A DNA stretch of 64,000 nucleotides from Halococcus qingdaonensis. Its GTDB lineage: Archaea > Halobacteriota > Halobacteria > Halobacteriales > Halococcaceae. Location: the NCBI RefSeq assembly GCF_024508235.1, contig NZ_CP101943.1:2515112-2579111 (forward strand), in the 5' to 3' direction. Shown one piece after another: positions 44,738 through 54,459 of the stretch (positions are counted from its first letter, which is position 1; every line of letters begins with the position of its first letter). The notes beneath the pieces were generated by a model. The model saw nothing but the letters and a program-made list of their open reading frames with translations. It made no database searches and was not told the origin of the DNA. The position numbers and the translations under genes were made by a program.

Positions 44738-45106
44738 CTAGACTTCCTCGGGCTTGGTGATCTCGTGCGTCCCGGATGGTCCCTGATCCTCGGATGATCT
44801 GGACGGAGCAATCAGACACGTCGTGTTGGCGGGTTCGCCACCAACCACCTCGAATGTGTGTTCGGTCTCGGGAGGTGTGACGATTGTGTCACCGGCTTCT
44901 GCGTGGAACTCTTCGCCCTCGACTACCCACTGCATCTCGCCGGTCCGCACGAAGATGATGTGCGTTTCCTCGTGCGTGTGTGGCTCGCTGGCTTTGTCCG
45001 GGCCGTGAGCGCGCACGTCTACTTCACAATCTTCAAGCACGATGTGTTCGTCCTCGTCCTCGCTTCCGATGAACGGGTGGTAGGCTGTTGTGTCGGGTTC
45101 AGTCAT
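44738..45106 (-). CDS. cupin domain protein
   Basis: A 122-aa single-domain cupin: PHTHEETHIIFVRTGEMQWV (motif 1 with His/His/Glu metal ligands) and AGDTIVTPPETEHTFEVVGG (motif 2). Small metal-binding beta-barrel; may be an isomerase, dioxygenase or sensor. ATG 45106 preferred to GTG 45115. Confidence 0.82.
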   Translation of the reverse strand: MTEPDTTAYHPFIGSEDEDEHIVLEDCEVDVRAHGPDKASEPHTHEETHIIFVRTGEMQWVVEGEEFHAEAGDTIVTPPETEHTFEVVGGEPANTTCLIAPSRSSEDQGPSGTHEITKPEEV

Positions 45107-45299
45107 TGTTTTCACCTGTTTGCTCGCGCACTACTCGTCAGCGTTCGTGTCGTGTAGGATTAACCTTTCTGCTGGGATTGGATATCCTCGACACAGGGAT
45201 CGAGATGACTTCGGCGAACCGGGACTCGGAACGGATGATCGGTTTTCCAGGAGACGACACCCTTCGTGAGAGAATAATATTTGAGGCCGCCATTGCTCC

Positions 45300-46469
45300 A
45301 TGAGATCATCGATGAGTACGAACGGCTCGGCGTCTACGGCGCGAGATGCTGGCAGCGAAGAACAGGACGTCACTCCCTTGGAGCTGTTTTTCGATCTGGT
45401 GTTCGTGTTCGCGTTCACTCAGGTTACCGGCTTCCTCGTCGAGAACCTCACGTGGACCGGTATGGCGCGTGGCGCGGCGCTGTTCGCGGCACTGTGGTGG
45501 GCGTGGGTCACCTACTCGTGGCTCACTGGTGCAGTGCCCGCCGAGGAGCGCCTCCCCGCACGGCTGGTGATTCTCACCGCGATGGTGGCCATGCTCGTCG
45601 TTGCGCTCGCGGTCCCTGACGCGTTCGGCGACGACGCGGTACTGTTCGGGGGCGCTTACTTCGTCGTTCGACTGTTGCACGTCGCACTCTACGCGGTCGC
45701 CACCCCGCCTGAAACCCACGACGCGGTCCTACGAGCTGCACCGGGATTCTTGGGTGGACCGGCGCTGCTCGTTCTCGCTGGGTTCCTCGACGGGCCGCTT
45801 GCAGCCGTCCTCTGGGTCGTGGCACTCGCTGTCGATTACGGTATCGTGTTCGTCCGCGGTGTCGAGGGGTTTCACGTCACCGTCGGACACTTCGTCGAAC
45901 GTCACCGGCTCGTGCTCATCATCGCGCTGGGCGAGTCGCTCGTCGCCATCGGCGTCGGAGCCGAAGGGTTGAACCTCAGCGCTTTGGTCGTTCTCGCGGC
46001 GCTGTTCGGCATCGTTCTCGTTATCACGCTGTGGTGGCTCTACTTCGATTACGTCGTGCTCGCCGCAGAACAGCGCCTCGCGGGAGAGAGCGGCCACCAA
46101 CAAGCGATACTGGCGCGCGATTCGTACAGCTACATCCACCTGTCGATGGTCGGGAGCATCATCTTCATCGCACTCGGAATCGAGCAGACGATCGCCCATG
46201 CCGGCGAGCCGCTCGGGACAGTCGCCGCCGTCGCGCTCTTCGGTGGCGGTGCGCTCTATCTGCTCGGCCACAATGCCTTCCGATACCGCGACCATGGCAC
46301 CGTCAGTGCTCTCCGACTCGTCGTGGCGGTCGTTGCTCTCGTGTTGCTCATCGTGGCCGTGCAGGTCCCAGCTATCGTTGCCCTCGCGGTTCTCACCGCG
46401 CTATTCGTCGGGCTCGCGGCCTACGAGACGGTGCGATCCGAACACCGGGACAGACTCCGTGCAGGCTGA
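45300..46469 (+). CDS. low temperature requirement protein A (LtrA) family
   Basis: A 389-aa protein with about 11-12 TM helices. N-terminal signature VTPLELFFDLVFVFAFTQVT, RLLHVALYAVATPP, and ERHRLVLIIALGESLVAIGV, typical of LtrA. First seen in Listeria cold growth; biochemical role unknown. Confidence 0.9.
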   Translation: MRSSMSTNGSASTARDAGSEEQDVTPLELFFDLVFVFAFTQVTGFLVENLTWTGMARGAALFAALWWAWVTYSWLTGAVPAEERLPARLVILTAMVAMLVVALAVPDAFGDDAVLFGGAYFVVRLLHVALYAVATPPETHDAVLRAAPGFLGGPALLVLAGFLDGPLAAVLWVVALAVDYGIVFVRGVEGFHVTVGHFVERHRLVLIIALGESLVAIGVGAEGLNLSALVVLAALFGIVLVITLWWLYFDYVVLAAEQRLAGESGHQQAILARDSYSYIHLSMVGSIIFIALGIEQTIAHAGEPLGTVAAVALFGGGALYLLGHNAFRYRDHGTVSALRLVVAVVALVLLIVAVQVPAIVALAVLTALFVGLAAYETVRSEHRDRLRAG

Positions 46470-46617
46470 CCGACGAGCCGCTCCGGGAGATCCAGCCCCG
46501 AACGTAGTTCGCGAGCGAACGGTCCTCTCGCTGGCTAACTTCGGGCAACGGTCGCTGATCAGATCCAGAAAGGAAACGGGCGAACGATTATGGCCATCCA
46601 CTGTGAAAGAGAGTGGT

Positions 46618-46926
46618 ATGACAGACTTCGTCTCGGTGGCGACGACCGACGAACTTGACGACGGCGAGGGAACCGTCGTCGAAACGAACGGCCACACGAT
46701 CGCACTCTTCAGAGTCGAGGGCGATTTTTACGCCATCGGCAACGAGTGTACGCATGAGGGTGGACCGCTCGGAGAGGGGGACCTCGATGGAACGACCGTC
46801 ACCTGTCCGTGGCATGGCGCACGGTTCGACGTCACCTCCGGCAAGGTGCTCGAACCGCCCGCCGACGATTCGGAACCGGAATACGAGGTCCACATCGACG
46901 GTGATACGGTTCGCGTCGGTGTTTGA
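46618..46926 (+). CDS. Rieske 2Fe-2S ferredoxin
   Basis: A 102-aa protein with both Rieske motifs, CTHEGGPLGEG (CxH) and CPWHGARFDV (CxxH). Small soluble electron carrier of dioxygenase/NirD type. Occurs between LtrA and the TauE exporter; could serve an oxygenase in the region. Confidence 0.9.
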   Translation: MTDFVSVATTDELDDGEGTVVETNGHTIALFRVEGDFYAIGNECTHEGGPLGEGDLDGTTVTCPWHGARFDVTSGKVLEPPADDSEPEYEVHIDGDTVRVGV

Positions 46927-47017
46927 GCCGCCCGGAGAACTCCTTAGAGACGCTTTCTCTTCAGCCAACGCTCGCAGCCTCCATTCGCAACGGTAGTGCT
47001 CGCTCGACAGTCGCTCC

Positions 47018-47797
47018 TCAGACCCCGACACTGGTAGAGATGAGCCGAATCCCGATAATGGCCAGCAAGACCAACACGAATTCGTCGATGTACCGATCCG
47101 GCAGCAGGTGGCGAACCCGTCGGCCGCTCTCCACACCGACCAGCCCGACGAGTGCCGCTCCAACCGAAAGCCACACGAGCGCTCCTGTGCCGTAGAGATC
47201 GAATGCCCATGCCGCGCCGACGCGGATCGACGAAATACCGAGGAAGATCAACGCGAGAACTCCCACGAAGATCGACCGCTGGAGATCGAGGCTATCGAGA
47301 TAGGCGACCATCGAGACGCCGACGTTACTCGCTCCGAAGATCAGCCCGCTTCCGAAGCCGATCCCGAGTTGGGCGTTCGGGTGTCGTTCGAAGTAGTTCG
47401 ACGTGACGTATCCCTTGCCGGGGACTGGAACCGTATCCTGCGTGAACGCGACGTACCCCAACGTAAACACACCGAGTGCGAACGTCAGTATCGTCGTCGG
47501 AATCCACTGGAGTATCGCCATTCCGACGATGGTTCCAACGGCAGCCGCCACGATGAACGACGCAAACCGACGCCCGCAGGTCCGTAATCGGTCACGGTCG
47601 AGCTCACGTACGAGAGGGACGTTCGAAACAAACACCGGGATGATCATGAGGACGACGGCCTGCTGTGGACCGAGAACGGCCGCCGACCCGACGGTTCCGA
47701 TGAGTGCATAGCCGAATCCAGTGATGCCGGTCACGGTTCCGGCGAAGAACACGATGATCGCAATGAGAACGAGGACGTCCACCGAAAAGCCAACCAT
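47018..47797 (-). CDS. TauE/SafE family exporter (DUF81)
   Basis: A 259-aa membrane protein with about eight TMs in two repeats: FFAGTVTGITGFGYALIGTV and FGSGLIFGASNVGVSMVAYL show the family GxxxGxxxG-type repeats. Family members export sulfite, sulfonates or organosulfur anions. Substrate unknown. Confidence 0.85.
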   Translation of the reverse strand: MVGFSVDVLVLIAIIVFFAGTVTGITGFGYALIGTVGSAAVLGPQQAVVLMIIPVFVSNVPLVRELDRDRLRTCGRRFASFIVAAAVGTIVGMAILQWIPTTILTFALGVFTLGYVAFTQDTVPVPGKGYVTSNYFERHPNAQLGIGFGSGLIFGASNVGVSMVAYLDSLDLQRSIFVGVLALIFLGISSIRVGAAWAFDLYGTGALVWLSVGAALVGLVGVESGRRVRHLLPDRYIDEFVLVLLAIIGIRLISTSVGV

Positions 47798-47914
47798 CTC
47801 GCTACGAACCTCCTACCCGGGCGTTCTCCAATCTATCATAACGTTTCGCGCAGTCGTGGCCGACTGTGCAACCTGACTGACCAAGACGTTCCAAGCACTG
47901 ATTTGTCAGTTCAG

Positions 47915-48589
47915 TCACCGATTGGATCCTTCCTCGCTCGAAAAGCCGATCTCTGCGTGCGTTCCATCGCAGAACGGTTTGGTCCCCGAAGCGCCACAGC
48001 GGCACAGAGCGGCATCGCTGTCCCGGACCGTCGAGTCGTCGTCCGTCCCGTGGAGTTCGAACGCGCCGTCGAGGAGGACTGGTCCATCCGGTTTCGGGAC
48101 CACCTGCAGCGTGCCTCCATCGTCTACGTCTTCAGCTCCCTCGTGGTCTTTCGGTATCGAACTATCGGCCTCGAAGTCGGCCTCCACGTGACTGTTGTCA
48201 CAGAGTGGTTTGTTATCCGACAGTCCACAGCGACACAGCGCGACCCGTGTGTCCGCGAGCAGCGTTTCGTCGTTGGGTGTCGTGACCTCGATGTCACCGT
48301 GGAGATAGAGCGGTCCATCGGGTGCCACTGTGACCGAGTTCTCGTCCGGGATGGTTTCCGTGGGACCATCGTCCGTTCGCTCGAAATGGAGTGCACCGGT
48401 GGGACATGCCGTGATGACATCCGCTAGCTCGTCGGCGTCGGCGTTGTCAGGGTCGATCCATGGCCGCTTGTCGGGGTCGAACACCTCGGGCAGCCCACGG
48501 ACGCACTCTCTGACGTGAATGCACCGCTCGACGTCGTAGCTAACCTCGATCTCCTCGCCGGAATATTGGTGAATGTCTTCTTCCATCAT
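47915..48589 (-). CDS. divergent ferredoxin plus two CDGSH iron-sulfur domains
   Basis: A 224-aa protein. N-terminal (4Fe-4S mono-cluster binding) domain with CIHVRECVRGLPEVFDPDKR and ITACPTGAL; then two CDGSH-type 2Fe-2S motifs, CRCGLSDNKPLCDNSH and CRCGASGTKPFCDGTH. Probably an electron or Fe-S carrier. The three-domain architecture is known in prokaryotes. About 290 bp of AT-rich, gene-free DNA lies upstream to 48882. Confidence 0.9.
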   Translation of the reverse strand: MMEEDIHQYSGEEIEVSYDVERCIHVRECVRGLPEVFDPDKRPWIDPDNADADELADVITACPTGALHFERTDDGPTETIPDENSVTVAPDGPLYLHGDIEVTTPNDETLLADTRVALCRCGLSDNKPLCDNSHVEADFEADSSIPKDHEGAEDVDDGGTLQVVPKPDGPVLLDGAFELHGTDDDSTVRDSDAALCRCGASGTKPFCDGTHAEIGFSSEEGSNR

Positions 48590-48882
48590 GAATCACTCTC
48601 GGTTAGTGCTGTACTCAGGGTACCGAAGCATGTTAGCATTGGGCTTTTACGCTTTCCATCACTGCGATCAACCCATATCGAACGTTTCCAAATACAATAA
48701 AAACATCATTTTAGATCGATAATAGTGTCTGCGTTCAACGGACGAATCGCTCCGTCCAATGGGCGATGCAATCGAATACTGGCTGGAGGAATGAGTTCAC
48801 GATGGGCGGTAACCACGGAGTCACCCGCTGTTTCGGGTGTTAGCAGAGATATAAGTGGCTCCGCCGCGTTAGACATGACATA

Positions 48883-49851
48883 ATGTCGCCGACAACACCG
48901 GGGCTTCATCACGTGACCGCCATTGCGAGCGATCCGCAACGCACCGCCGAGTTCTACGTCGAAACACTCGGTCTGCGCTTCGTCAAGAAGACCGTCAACC
49001 ATGACGACAAGTACACCTATCACCTCTATTTCGGCGACAGCGAAGGCACGCCCGGGACGAACATCACGCTCTTCCCGTGGGGCGAGCGCGGTCGTTCGGG
49101 ACAGTTCGGCGACGGACAGACCCGAACGACGGCATATTTCGTTCCCGACGGCTCGCTCGATTACTGGCGCGAGCGACTGGAATCGCACGGTATCTCGGTC
49201 GATGGCCCGACCGAACGGTTCGGCGAGACCGTCATCGAATTCGACGATCCGGACGGCATCACGCTCGCACTCGTCGCCACGGACGATGCACCGGACGGAC
49301 AGCCGTGGGATGATAGCCCGGTTCCCACAGAGCACCAGTTGCGCGGCTTTCACAGCGTCACCCTCGCGGTTAGCGAAATCGATCCAACCGCCACGGTGCT
49401 AACTGACGGGCTTGGGTACGAATTCGAAGTCGAAGAGAACGGTCGTCACCGCTATCGCTCCGACGCTGGCGGCGGCCCGGGCTCTATCATCGATCTCGTC
49501 GAAACCGATCATGGACGGGGACGAATGGGCGTCGGCACGGTCCACCACGTCGCCTACAAGGCCGAGGATACGGACGAACAGGAGCAGTGGCGCGAGCAAC
49601 TGAGCGAACAGGGGCTTCGCGTCACCGACATCGTCGACCGGGTGTACTTCAAGTCGATCTACTTCCGCGAACCGGGCGGCGTCCTGTTCGAGATCGCCAC
49701 GATGGAACCCGGCTTCACTGCCGATCAGAGCCAGGACGAACTCGGCAGAGACCTCGCGCTACCGGAGTGGTTAGAGAACGAACGCGACGAAATCGAATCG
49801 CGGCTTCCGTCGTTCGAGAGTCCATCCGTCGACCCCGATTCCGACCGATAA
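48883..49851 (+). CDS. ring-cleaving dioxygenase, MhqO/LinE-like (VOC fold)
   Basis: A 322-aa two-domain vicinal-oxygen-chelate protein: GLHHVTAIASDPQRTAEFYV, HSVTLAVSE, VHHVAYKAEDTDEQEQWREQ, and YFREPGGVLFEIATMEPGFT with the Fe-ligand Glu. Bacterial MhqO enzymes open hydroquinone rings under quinone stress. A TATA-like GATATAAGT at 48848-48856 suggests a leaderless transcript, and GACAT-A-ATGTC spans the start. A deleted relic of a second copy is at 55541. Confidence 0.87.
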   Translation: MSPTTPGLHHVTAIASDPQRTAEFYVETLGLRFVKKTVNHDDKYTYHLYFGDSEGTPGTNITLFPWGERGRSGQFGDGQTRTTAYFVPDGSLDYWRERLESHGISVDGPTERFGETVIEFDDPDGITLALVATDDAPDGQPWDDSPVPTEHQLRGFHSVTLAVSEIDPTATVLTDGLGYEFEVEENGRHRYRSDAGGGPGSIIDLVETDHGRGRMGVGTVHHVAYKAEDTDEQEQWREQLSEQGLRVTDIVDRVYFKSIYFREPGGVLFEIATMEPGFTADQSQDELGRDLALPEWLENERDEIESRLPSFESPSVDPDSDR

Positions 49852-49963
49852 CGGAACATCCGCTTGCCGTACATCCTCGGATTCAGTGATTTCCTCTTCA
49901 CTTGGGTTTTGAGCCCCATCGAATGACATATCTGGCTCCGCAAGTCGTGTGATTATAGCAGCT

Positions 49964-50833
49964 TCACTTGTGCCACTCGTGATTTTGAAGATACGTGGCG
50001 AGCGAGTGGAACTGGTGGTCGAACTCCGTTTCGAGTGCGTCGATATCGGCCGTGTATCCCTTCTCGTTGAACCATTCGTACATCGTGACGAGGTCTTCCG
50101 GGAGCCGTTCTCGGGCCTCGTCGAGCGGAACGTGAGTTGCCTCGACGTCGGTATCGAGCACGTCCGTGAACGTCGCAGCCATGCTTTCGAGCGTCTGCTC
50201 GTCACTAGCGATTTCGATGGTCTCACCGACGTATTCGTCCGGCGTTGCGAAGACATGGGCTGCCACCGCACCGTAGTCGGAGACGTCGAGCAGCTGCAAG
50301 CTCACTCCCTCGTTCAGGGGGAGCGCGAGCCTTCCGTTCTGGATGTCTTCGCGGTTCCCCTCGAGATTCCCCATGAAATAGACCGGGCGAAGGATCGTCG
50401 CAGGGAGGTCGAGATCGGCGATTCGCTGTTCGACGCGATACTTCGAGACGAAGTGTTCGACTGCCTCGGTACGGTCGGCTCCGCCGACCGAGCTGTAGAC
50501 GAAGTGGTCGATGTCGCTCTCGGCGGCGACTTCGGCGATGTTCGTGCCTTGCTCGATTTCGCCCTCGAAGCCGGCGATGAAGTAGTTCGTGACGGCGAAC
50601 ACTGCATTGACGTCCTCGACCGCAGTCCGAAGACTCTCCTTGTCACCGAGATCGCCCTCGACGACCGTGACACCGCGGTCCGCGAGTGCTTGGGCCTTCT
50701 CACTCGACGCATCACGAGTCAATCCACGAACAGCGAATTCGTCCTCCGTATCGTCGTTCGCTGCAAGTAGTTGATCGACGACTGCGCCTCCCTGATTGCC
50801 GGTTGCACCGACGACGAGAACAGTTGTGGACAT
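49964..50833 (-). CDS. NmrA-like NAD(P)-binding protein
   Basis: A 289-aa atypical SDR: TTVLVVGATGNQGGAVVDQL, VEGDLGDKESLRTAVEDVNA, AAESDIDHFVYSSVGGADRT, and LRPVYFMGN. NmrA/HSCARG/QOR2-like proteins sense NADPH or reduce quinones. The setting beside a quinone-cleaving enzyme favours a redox role, unproven. About 170 bp without genes follow before 51009. Confidence 0.85.
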   Translation of the reverse strand: MSTTVLVVGATGNQGGAVVDQLLAANDDTEDEFAVRGLTRDASSEKAQALADRGVTVVEGDLGDKESLRTAVEDVNAVFAVTNYFIAGFEGEIEQGTNIAEVAAESDIDHFVYSSVGGADRTEAVEHFVSKYRVEQRIADLDLPATILRPVYFMGNLEGNREDIQNGRLALPLNEGVSLQLLDVSDYGAVAAHVFATPDEYVGETIEIASDEQTLESMAATFTDVLDTDVEATHVPLDEARERLPEDLVTMYEWFNEKGYTADIDALETEFDHQFHSLATYLQNHEWHK

Positions 50834-51008
50834 GAGTGGTGGGTAGTGACGACGGGTTCTGTGCCCGTTCGTTCGTGGTCCGTACGTGGACTGCCAACGC
50901 CTTTGTTGTACTGGTTAACCGAAGGGAATCAGATGACACGCCTGATACCAGGTTCCGCGGTTGTCAGTCTCATCTTTTTATAGGGCGAGGGCGTGGTGTG
51001 AACCAACG

Positions 51009-52058
51009 ATGCTCTACGATCACTTCGCCGACCTCGAACTCCGAGTCGACGAGTACGACCTCGAACAGCACGAGCGGGACACGTCGAGTGGTTTCACCCG
51101 GACGACGACCGTCGTCTCGTTGCACGGCGACGGCGAAACCGGGCAGGGCGAGGATGTCACCTACGACAACGAGGCCCACTACACGCTTGACGATTCGCCC
51201 GAGGAATTCCCCGTCACGGGCGAATACACCCTCGACGAGTTCTCGGACCAGCTCTCCGAGGTCGATCTCTTCCTCGGGAACGAGCCGAACCAATCGATCT
51301 TCCGGAACTATCGGCGGTGGGCGTTCGAGAGTGCCGCGCTCGACCTCGCGTTGAAGCAGGCGGGAACGGACCTCGCCGACCGACTCGACCGCGAGTATAG
51401 TCCTGTGCGATTCGTCGTGAGCACGCGGCTTCAGGACCCACCGACGGGCGACCGCATCCGCGACTGGCTCGATCGCAACCCCGACCTCGAATTCAAACTC
51501 GACCCGACCTCGGACTGGACTGCCGAAGTCGTCGACCGATTGGCCGACACCGATTCGGTTCGTGCGCTCGACCTCAAAGGTCAGTACCATGGAACGACAG
51601 TGGACCAGCCCGCCGATCCCGACCTCTACGAACGGGTCGTCGAGGGCTTTCCGGATGCGCTCGTCGAGGACCCGGAACTGAACGACGACACGCGACCGCT
51701 ATTCGACGGCCACGAGGAGCGCGTGACGTGGGACTACCCGATTCGGAGCGTCGAGACCGTCGAAGATCTCCCGTGGGAACCCGAGTGGCTCAACATCAAG
51801 CCCTCGCGGTTCGGCTCCGTCGAATCGCTGCTCGATACGATCGATTACTGCCGGGAGAACGACATCGGAATGTTCGGTGGCGGTCAGTTCGAACTCGACG
51901 TCGGGCGCGAGCACATCCATGCGGTCGCATCACTGTTCTATCCGGACGCGCCGAACGACGTCGCACCGAAGGAGTACAACGCCCCCGAGCCAAGTAGCGG
52001 TCTTCCATCGAGTCCGCTTTCGCCACCGACGTCCTCACAGGGGCTCGAGTGGAAGTAA
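51009..52058 (+). CDS. enolase-superfamily-like protein
   Basis: A 349-aa protein. The N-terminal capping-like part has TTTVVSLHGDGETGQGEDVT and a helical AFESAALDLALKQAGTDLAD; barrel strands include LEFKLDPTS, VRALDLKGQY, DALVEDPEL, LNIKPSRFGSVESLLDTIDY and GGGQFELDVGREH. These resemble the mandelate-racemase/OSBS groups, but the usual KxK is KLD and metal ligands are not obvious, so activity is uncertain. First gene of a likely operon with Fe-ADH and BKACE. Confidence 0.7.
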   Translation: MLYDHFADLELRVDEYDLEQHERDTSSGFTRTTTVVSLHGDGETGQGEDVTYDNEAHYTLDDSPEEFPVTGEYTLDEFSDQLSEVDLFLGNEPNQSIFRNYRRWAFESAALDLALKQAGTDLADRLDREYSPVRFVVSTRLQDPPTGDRIRDWLDRNPDLEFKLDPTSDWTAEVVDRLADTDSVRALDLKGQYHGTTVDQPADPDLYERVVEGFPDALVEDPELNDDTRPLFDGHEERVTWDYPIRSVETVEDLPWEPEWLNIKPSRFGSVESLLDTIDYCRENDIGMFGGGQFELDVGREHIHAVASLFYPDAPNDVAPKEYNAPEPSSGLPSSPLSPPTSSQGLEWK

Positions 52059-52072
52059 ATGGGAATCGACGA

Positions 52073-53269
52073 ATGAGCCAGTACGATCGATTTCGATTCG
52101 AGTACCGTTCAGGTGTCCTCAAGTACGGAACGGGTTGTGTCGGAGAGCTTTCGGAGGAGCTAGAAAGGCAGGGGTTTCGGAGCGGACTCGTCGTCAGCGG
52201 ATCGACTGTTGGAGCTACAGCAGAAGTAATCGATCCGGTAATCGATGGACTTGATGAAGAACTGGCGGGCGTGTTCGCCGAGACAACACCTGAAAAACGA
52301 CTCGAAACCGCCTACAAGGGCCTCGAAGCGATGGAAGACAACGATGCTGATGTCCTCGTTAGCCTCGGTGGCGGCAGCAGTCTCGATGTCGCCAAGGTCA
52401 TTAGTGTCCTCGCTGCGGACGACCGCGATCCAACGGTCGTTGGTCAGGAACTCGCTGAGACCGGATCGATTTCTATACCGTCCGGTTCGCTACCACCCAT
52501 CGTTGCCGTTCCCACCACGTTGGCCGGTGCCGACCAATCTATCGTGGCAGGCGTGACCGCCACGCCGAAATCCGGACTCAACGAGGCTGTGAGTGGCGGG
52601 ATCTCCGATCCACGACTGATGCCGCGAGCGATCTTCTACGATCCTGCACTGTTCGCCACCACGCCGAAGCGGATTCTCGCCGCGTCTGCTATGAACGGGT
52701 TCGACAAAGGACTCGAAACGATCTATGCTCGAAACGCGACGCCAATAACGGATGCGACGGCCGCTCAGGGGCTCAGTCTGCTCGAAGGTAGTCTCAAAGA
52801 GCTCGGAGAACAGTCTATCTCCGAGGAAGTTCTCGAACCGATCGTCGAAGGACTACTGCTCGTCCAGTACGGCATTTCGAGACGTGACGGAACAACACTC
52901 TCGATTATCCATGCGTTCGGGCACGGGCTAACCCGTACCTACGATGTCCAGCAAGGAGCTGCACACGGTATCGTTGCACCACACGTGCTCAGCTACCTCT
53001 TCGAGAATGCCGATGGACGACGCGAGCTACTCGCGGAGGCACTCGTCGGTGACGGTTCAGCGGCCGCCGAGGAAATCGTCGAGTCCGTGGAACGAATTCG
53101 CGATGCACTGGATCTTCTGTCACGGCTCAGGGATGTCGATGGGCCGGAGCCGTCTGCATTCCCCGACGTGGCTGAATCGATACTCACGGACTCGTTCATG
53201 GAGAACAGACCACGCGATTTCGATCCGACAGTAAGCGATATCGAAGAAGTACTACGGGATGCGTATTAA
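52073..53269 (+). CDS. iron-containing alcohol dehydrogenase family protein
   Basis: A 398-aa protein from ATG 52073 (MSQYDRFRFEYRSG). VLVSLGGGSSLDVAKVISVL binds NAD(P); GADQSIVAGVT; metal-site region AMNGFDKGLE and HAFGHGLTRTYDVQQGAAHG. The two later His ligands are present, but the His usually four residues after the Asp is Glu here. Probably oxidises an alcohol or reduces an aldehyde in the pathway of the flanking genes. 14 nt after the enolase-like gene. Confidence 0.83.
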   Translation: MSQYDRFRFEYRSGVLKYGTGCVGELSEELERQGFRSGLVVSGSTVGATAEVIDPVIDGLDEELAGVFAETTPEKRLETAYKGLEAMEDNDADVLVSLGGGSSLDVAKVISVLAADDRDPTVVGQELAETGSISIPSGSLPPIVAVPTTLAGADQSIVAGVTATPKSGLNEAVSGGISDPRLMPRAIFYDPALFATTPKRILAASAMNGFDKGLETIYARNATPITDATAAQGLSLLEGSLKELGEQSISEEVLEPIVEGLLLVQYGISRRDGTTLSIIHAFGHGLTRTYDVQQGAAHGIVAPHVLSYLFENADGRRELLAEALVGDGSAAAEEIVESVERIRDALDLLSRLRDVDGPEPSAFPDVAESILTDSFMENRPRDFDPTVSDIEEVLRDAY

Positions 53270-53316
53270 TTATCGCCTGTATTAACTAAAATATATATAT
53301 ATTCAACGGGAGTAGT

Positions 53317-53610
53317 ATGGGTCGCAAAGAGACAGCCACGCAATCTCATGACGCCATAGTAACCACGTGTCTTCACTGTCCACGAATCGTTTTATTCAGC
53401 ACTACCGAACATCTGCTTGTGACCTGCCCATATCTCGACTACCGCGATGAAGCCGGTGAACGCTCGTTCGACGAGCCGCGCGCGTACTGCACAGCAGCTA
53501 CCACGTTCGTCCAGCCGATGCGCGCCGACATCTGTAACGACCGCTACGATCTCGACCACGAGACCGACTGTGAGATATACCGCGAAGCAGAGGCCGAAAA
53601 TGGGATATGA
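53317..53610 (+). CDS. Cys-rich hypothetical protein
   Basis: A 97-aa protein with about seven Cys, including TTCLHCPRIV, VTCPYLDY, RAYC and ADICNDRYDLDHETDCEIY. The pattern suggests an Fe-S or Zn site. Not recognised. The interval before it has TATA-like ATATATATATA (53292-53302). It overlaps the BKACE gene by 11 nt, so the two probably work together. Confidence 0.72.
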   Translation: MGRKETATQSHDAIVTTCLHCPRIVLFSTTEHLLVTCPYLDYRDEAGERSFDEPRAYCTAATTFVQPMRADICNDRYDLDHETDCEIYREAEAENGI

Positions 53611-54442
53611 GGCGTATCTAAACGGCGAACCCGTCGTCATCACCGCCGCGCTGACCGGCGGCGTTCACGGCAAGGAGGCGAATCCGAACCTTCCGGAAAC
53701 ACCGGAAGAGATCGGGAGCGCAGCCGCCGACGCGGAGTCCGCCGGTGCCGCTATCGTTCACCTCCACGCACGACGAGAAAACGGTGAACGTGCCTTTTCG
53801 ACCGAACGTTTTCAAGCAGTGACGGACGCTGTGCGTGAACGGACCGATGACGTCATCATCCAGCACTCGACCGGCGGGACTGGCGCACCGATCGAACAAC
53901 GGCGGCAGTCGCTCCACACCGATCCGTCACCGGAGATGGCATCGCTCGATATGGGACCGCTGAATCGTTACGACCACCTGACCAGCGAGAACACGCGCGC
54001 AACCATCGACGCACTCTACGACGAAATGGCTGACCGCGGCATCAAGCCGGAACTCGAAGTGTTCAACGATGGTCACCGTAACGAAGTCCACGGACTGCTC
54101 GAGAGACGCGATCTCGACGACCCCGTGTACACGACGCTCATCTTCGGATCGGGAACGCTCACGCGCCCACGCCCACGGAATTTCCTGAATGCCATCGATG
54201 ACCTCCCCGACGGCGCGATGTTCAACACGCTTGGTTTCGGCCCGCATCAGCTTCCCTTTACGACGATGGGGATTCTCTTCGGTGGACACGTCCGTGTCGG
54301 CCTCGAGGACAACGTCTATTACCGACGCGGCGACCTCGCGGAGAGTACTGCACAACTCGTCGGGAGAACCGCAGACATCGCCGGAACCCTCGGTCGGGAG
54401 GTCGCAACGCCGACGCAGGCACGGCGGATCCTCGGCCTCTGA
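53600..54442 (+). CDS. 3-keto-5-aminohexanoate cleavage-type enzyme (BKACE, DUF849)
   Basis: A 280-aa TIM-barrel protein: VVITAALTGGVHGKEANPNL, AAIVHLHARRENGER (HxH Zn ligands), DVIIQHSTGGTG, EVFNDGHRNE, and GHVRVGLEDNVYYRRG. BKACE enzymes condense a beta-keto acid with acetyl-CoA to give acetoacetate plus a CoA ester. Substrate differs among members. ATG 53600 (MGYEAYLNGE) chosen. Confidence 0.88.
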   Translation: MGYEAYLNGEPVVITAALTGGVHGKEANPNLPETPEEIGSAAADAESAGAAIVHLHARRENGERAFSTERFQAVTDAVRERTDDVIIQHSTGGTGAPIEQRRQSLHTDPSPEMASLDMGPLNRYDHLTSENTRATIDALYDEMADRGIKPELEVFNDGHRNEVHGLLERRDLDDPVYTTLIFGSGTLTRPRPRNFLNAIDDLPDGAMFNTLGFGPHQLPFTTMGILFGGHVRVGLEDNVYYRRGDLAESTAQLVGRTADIAGTLGREVATPTQARRILGL

Positions 54443-54459
54443 TTGCCGAGCGTGGTGTG

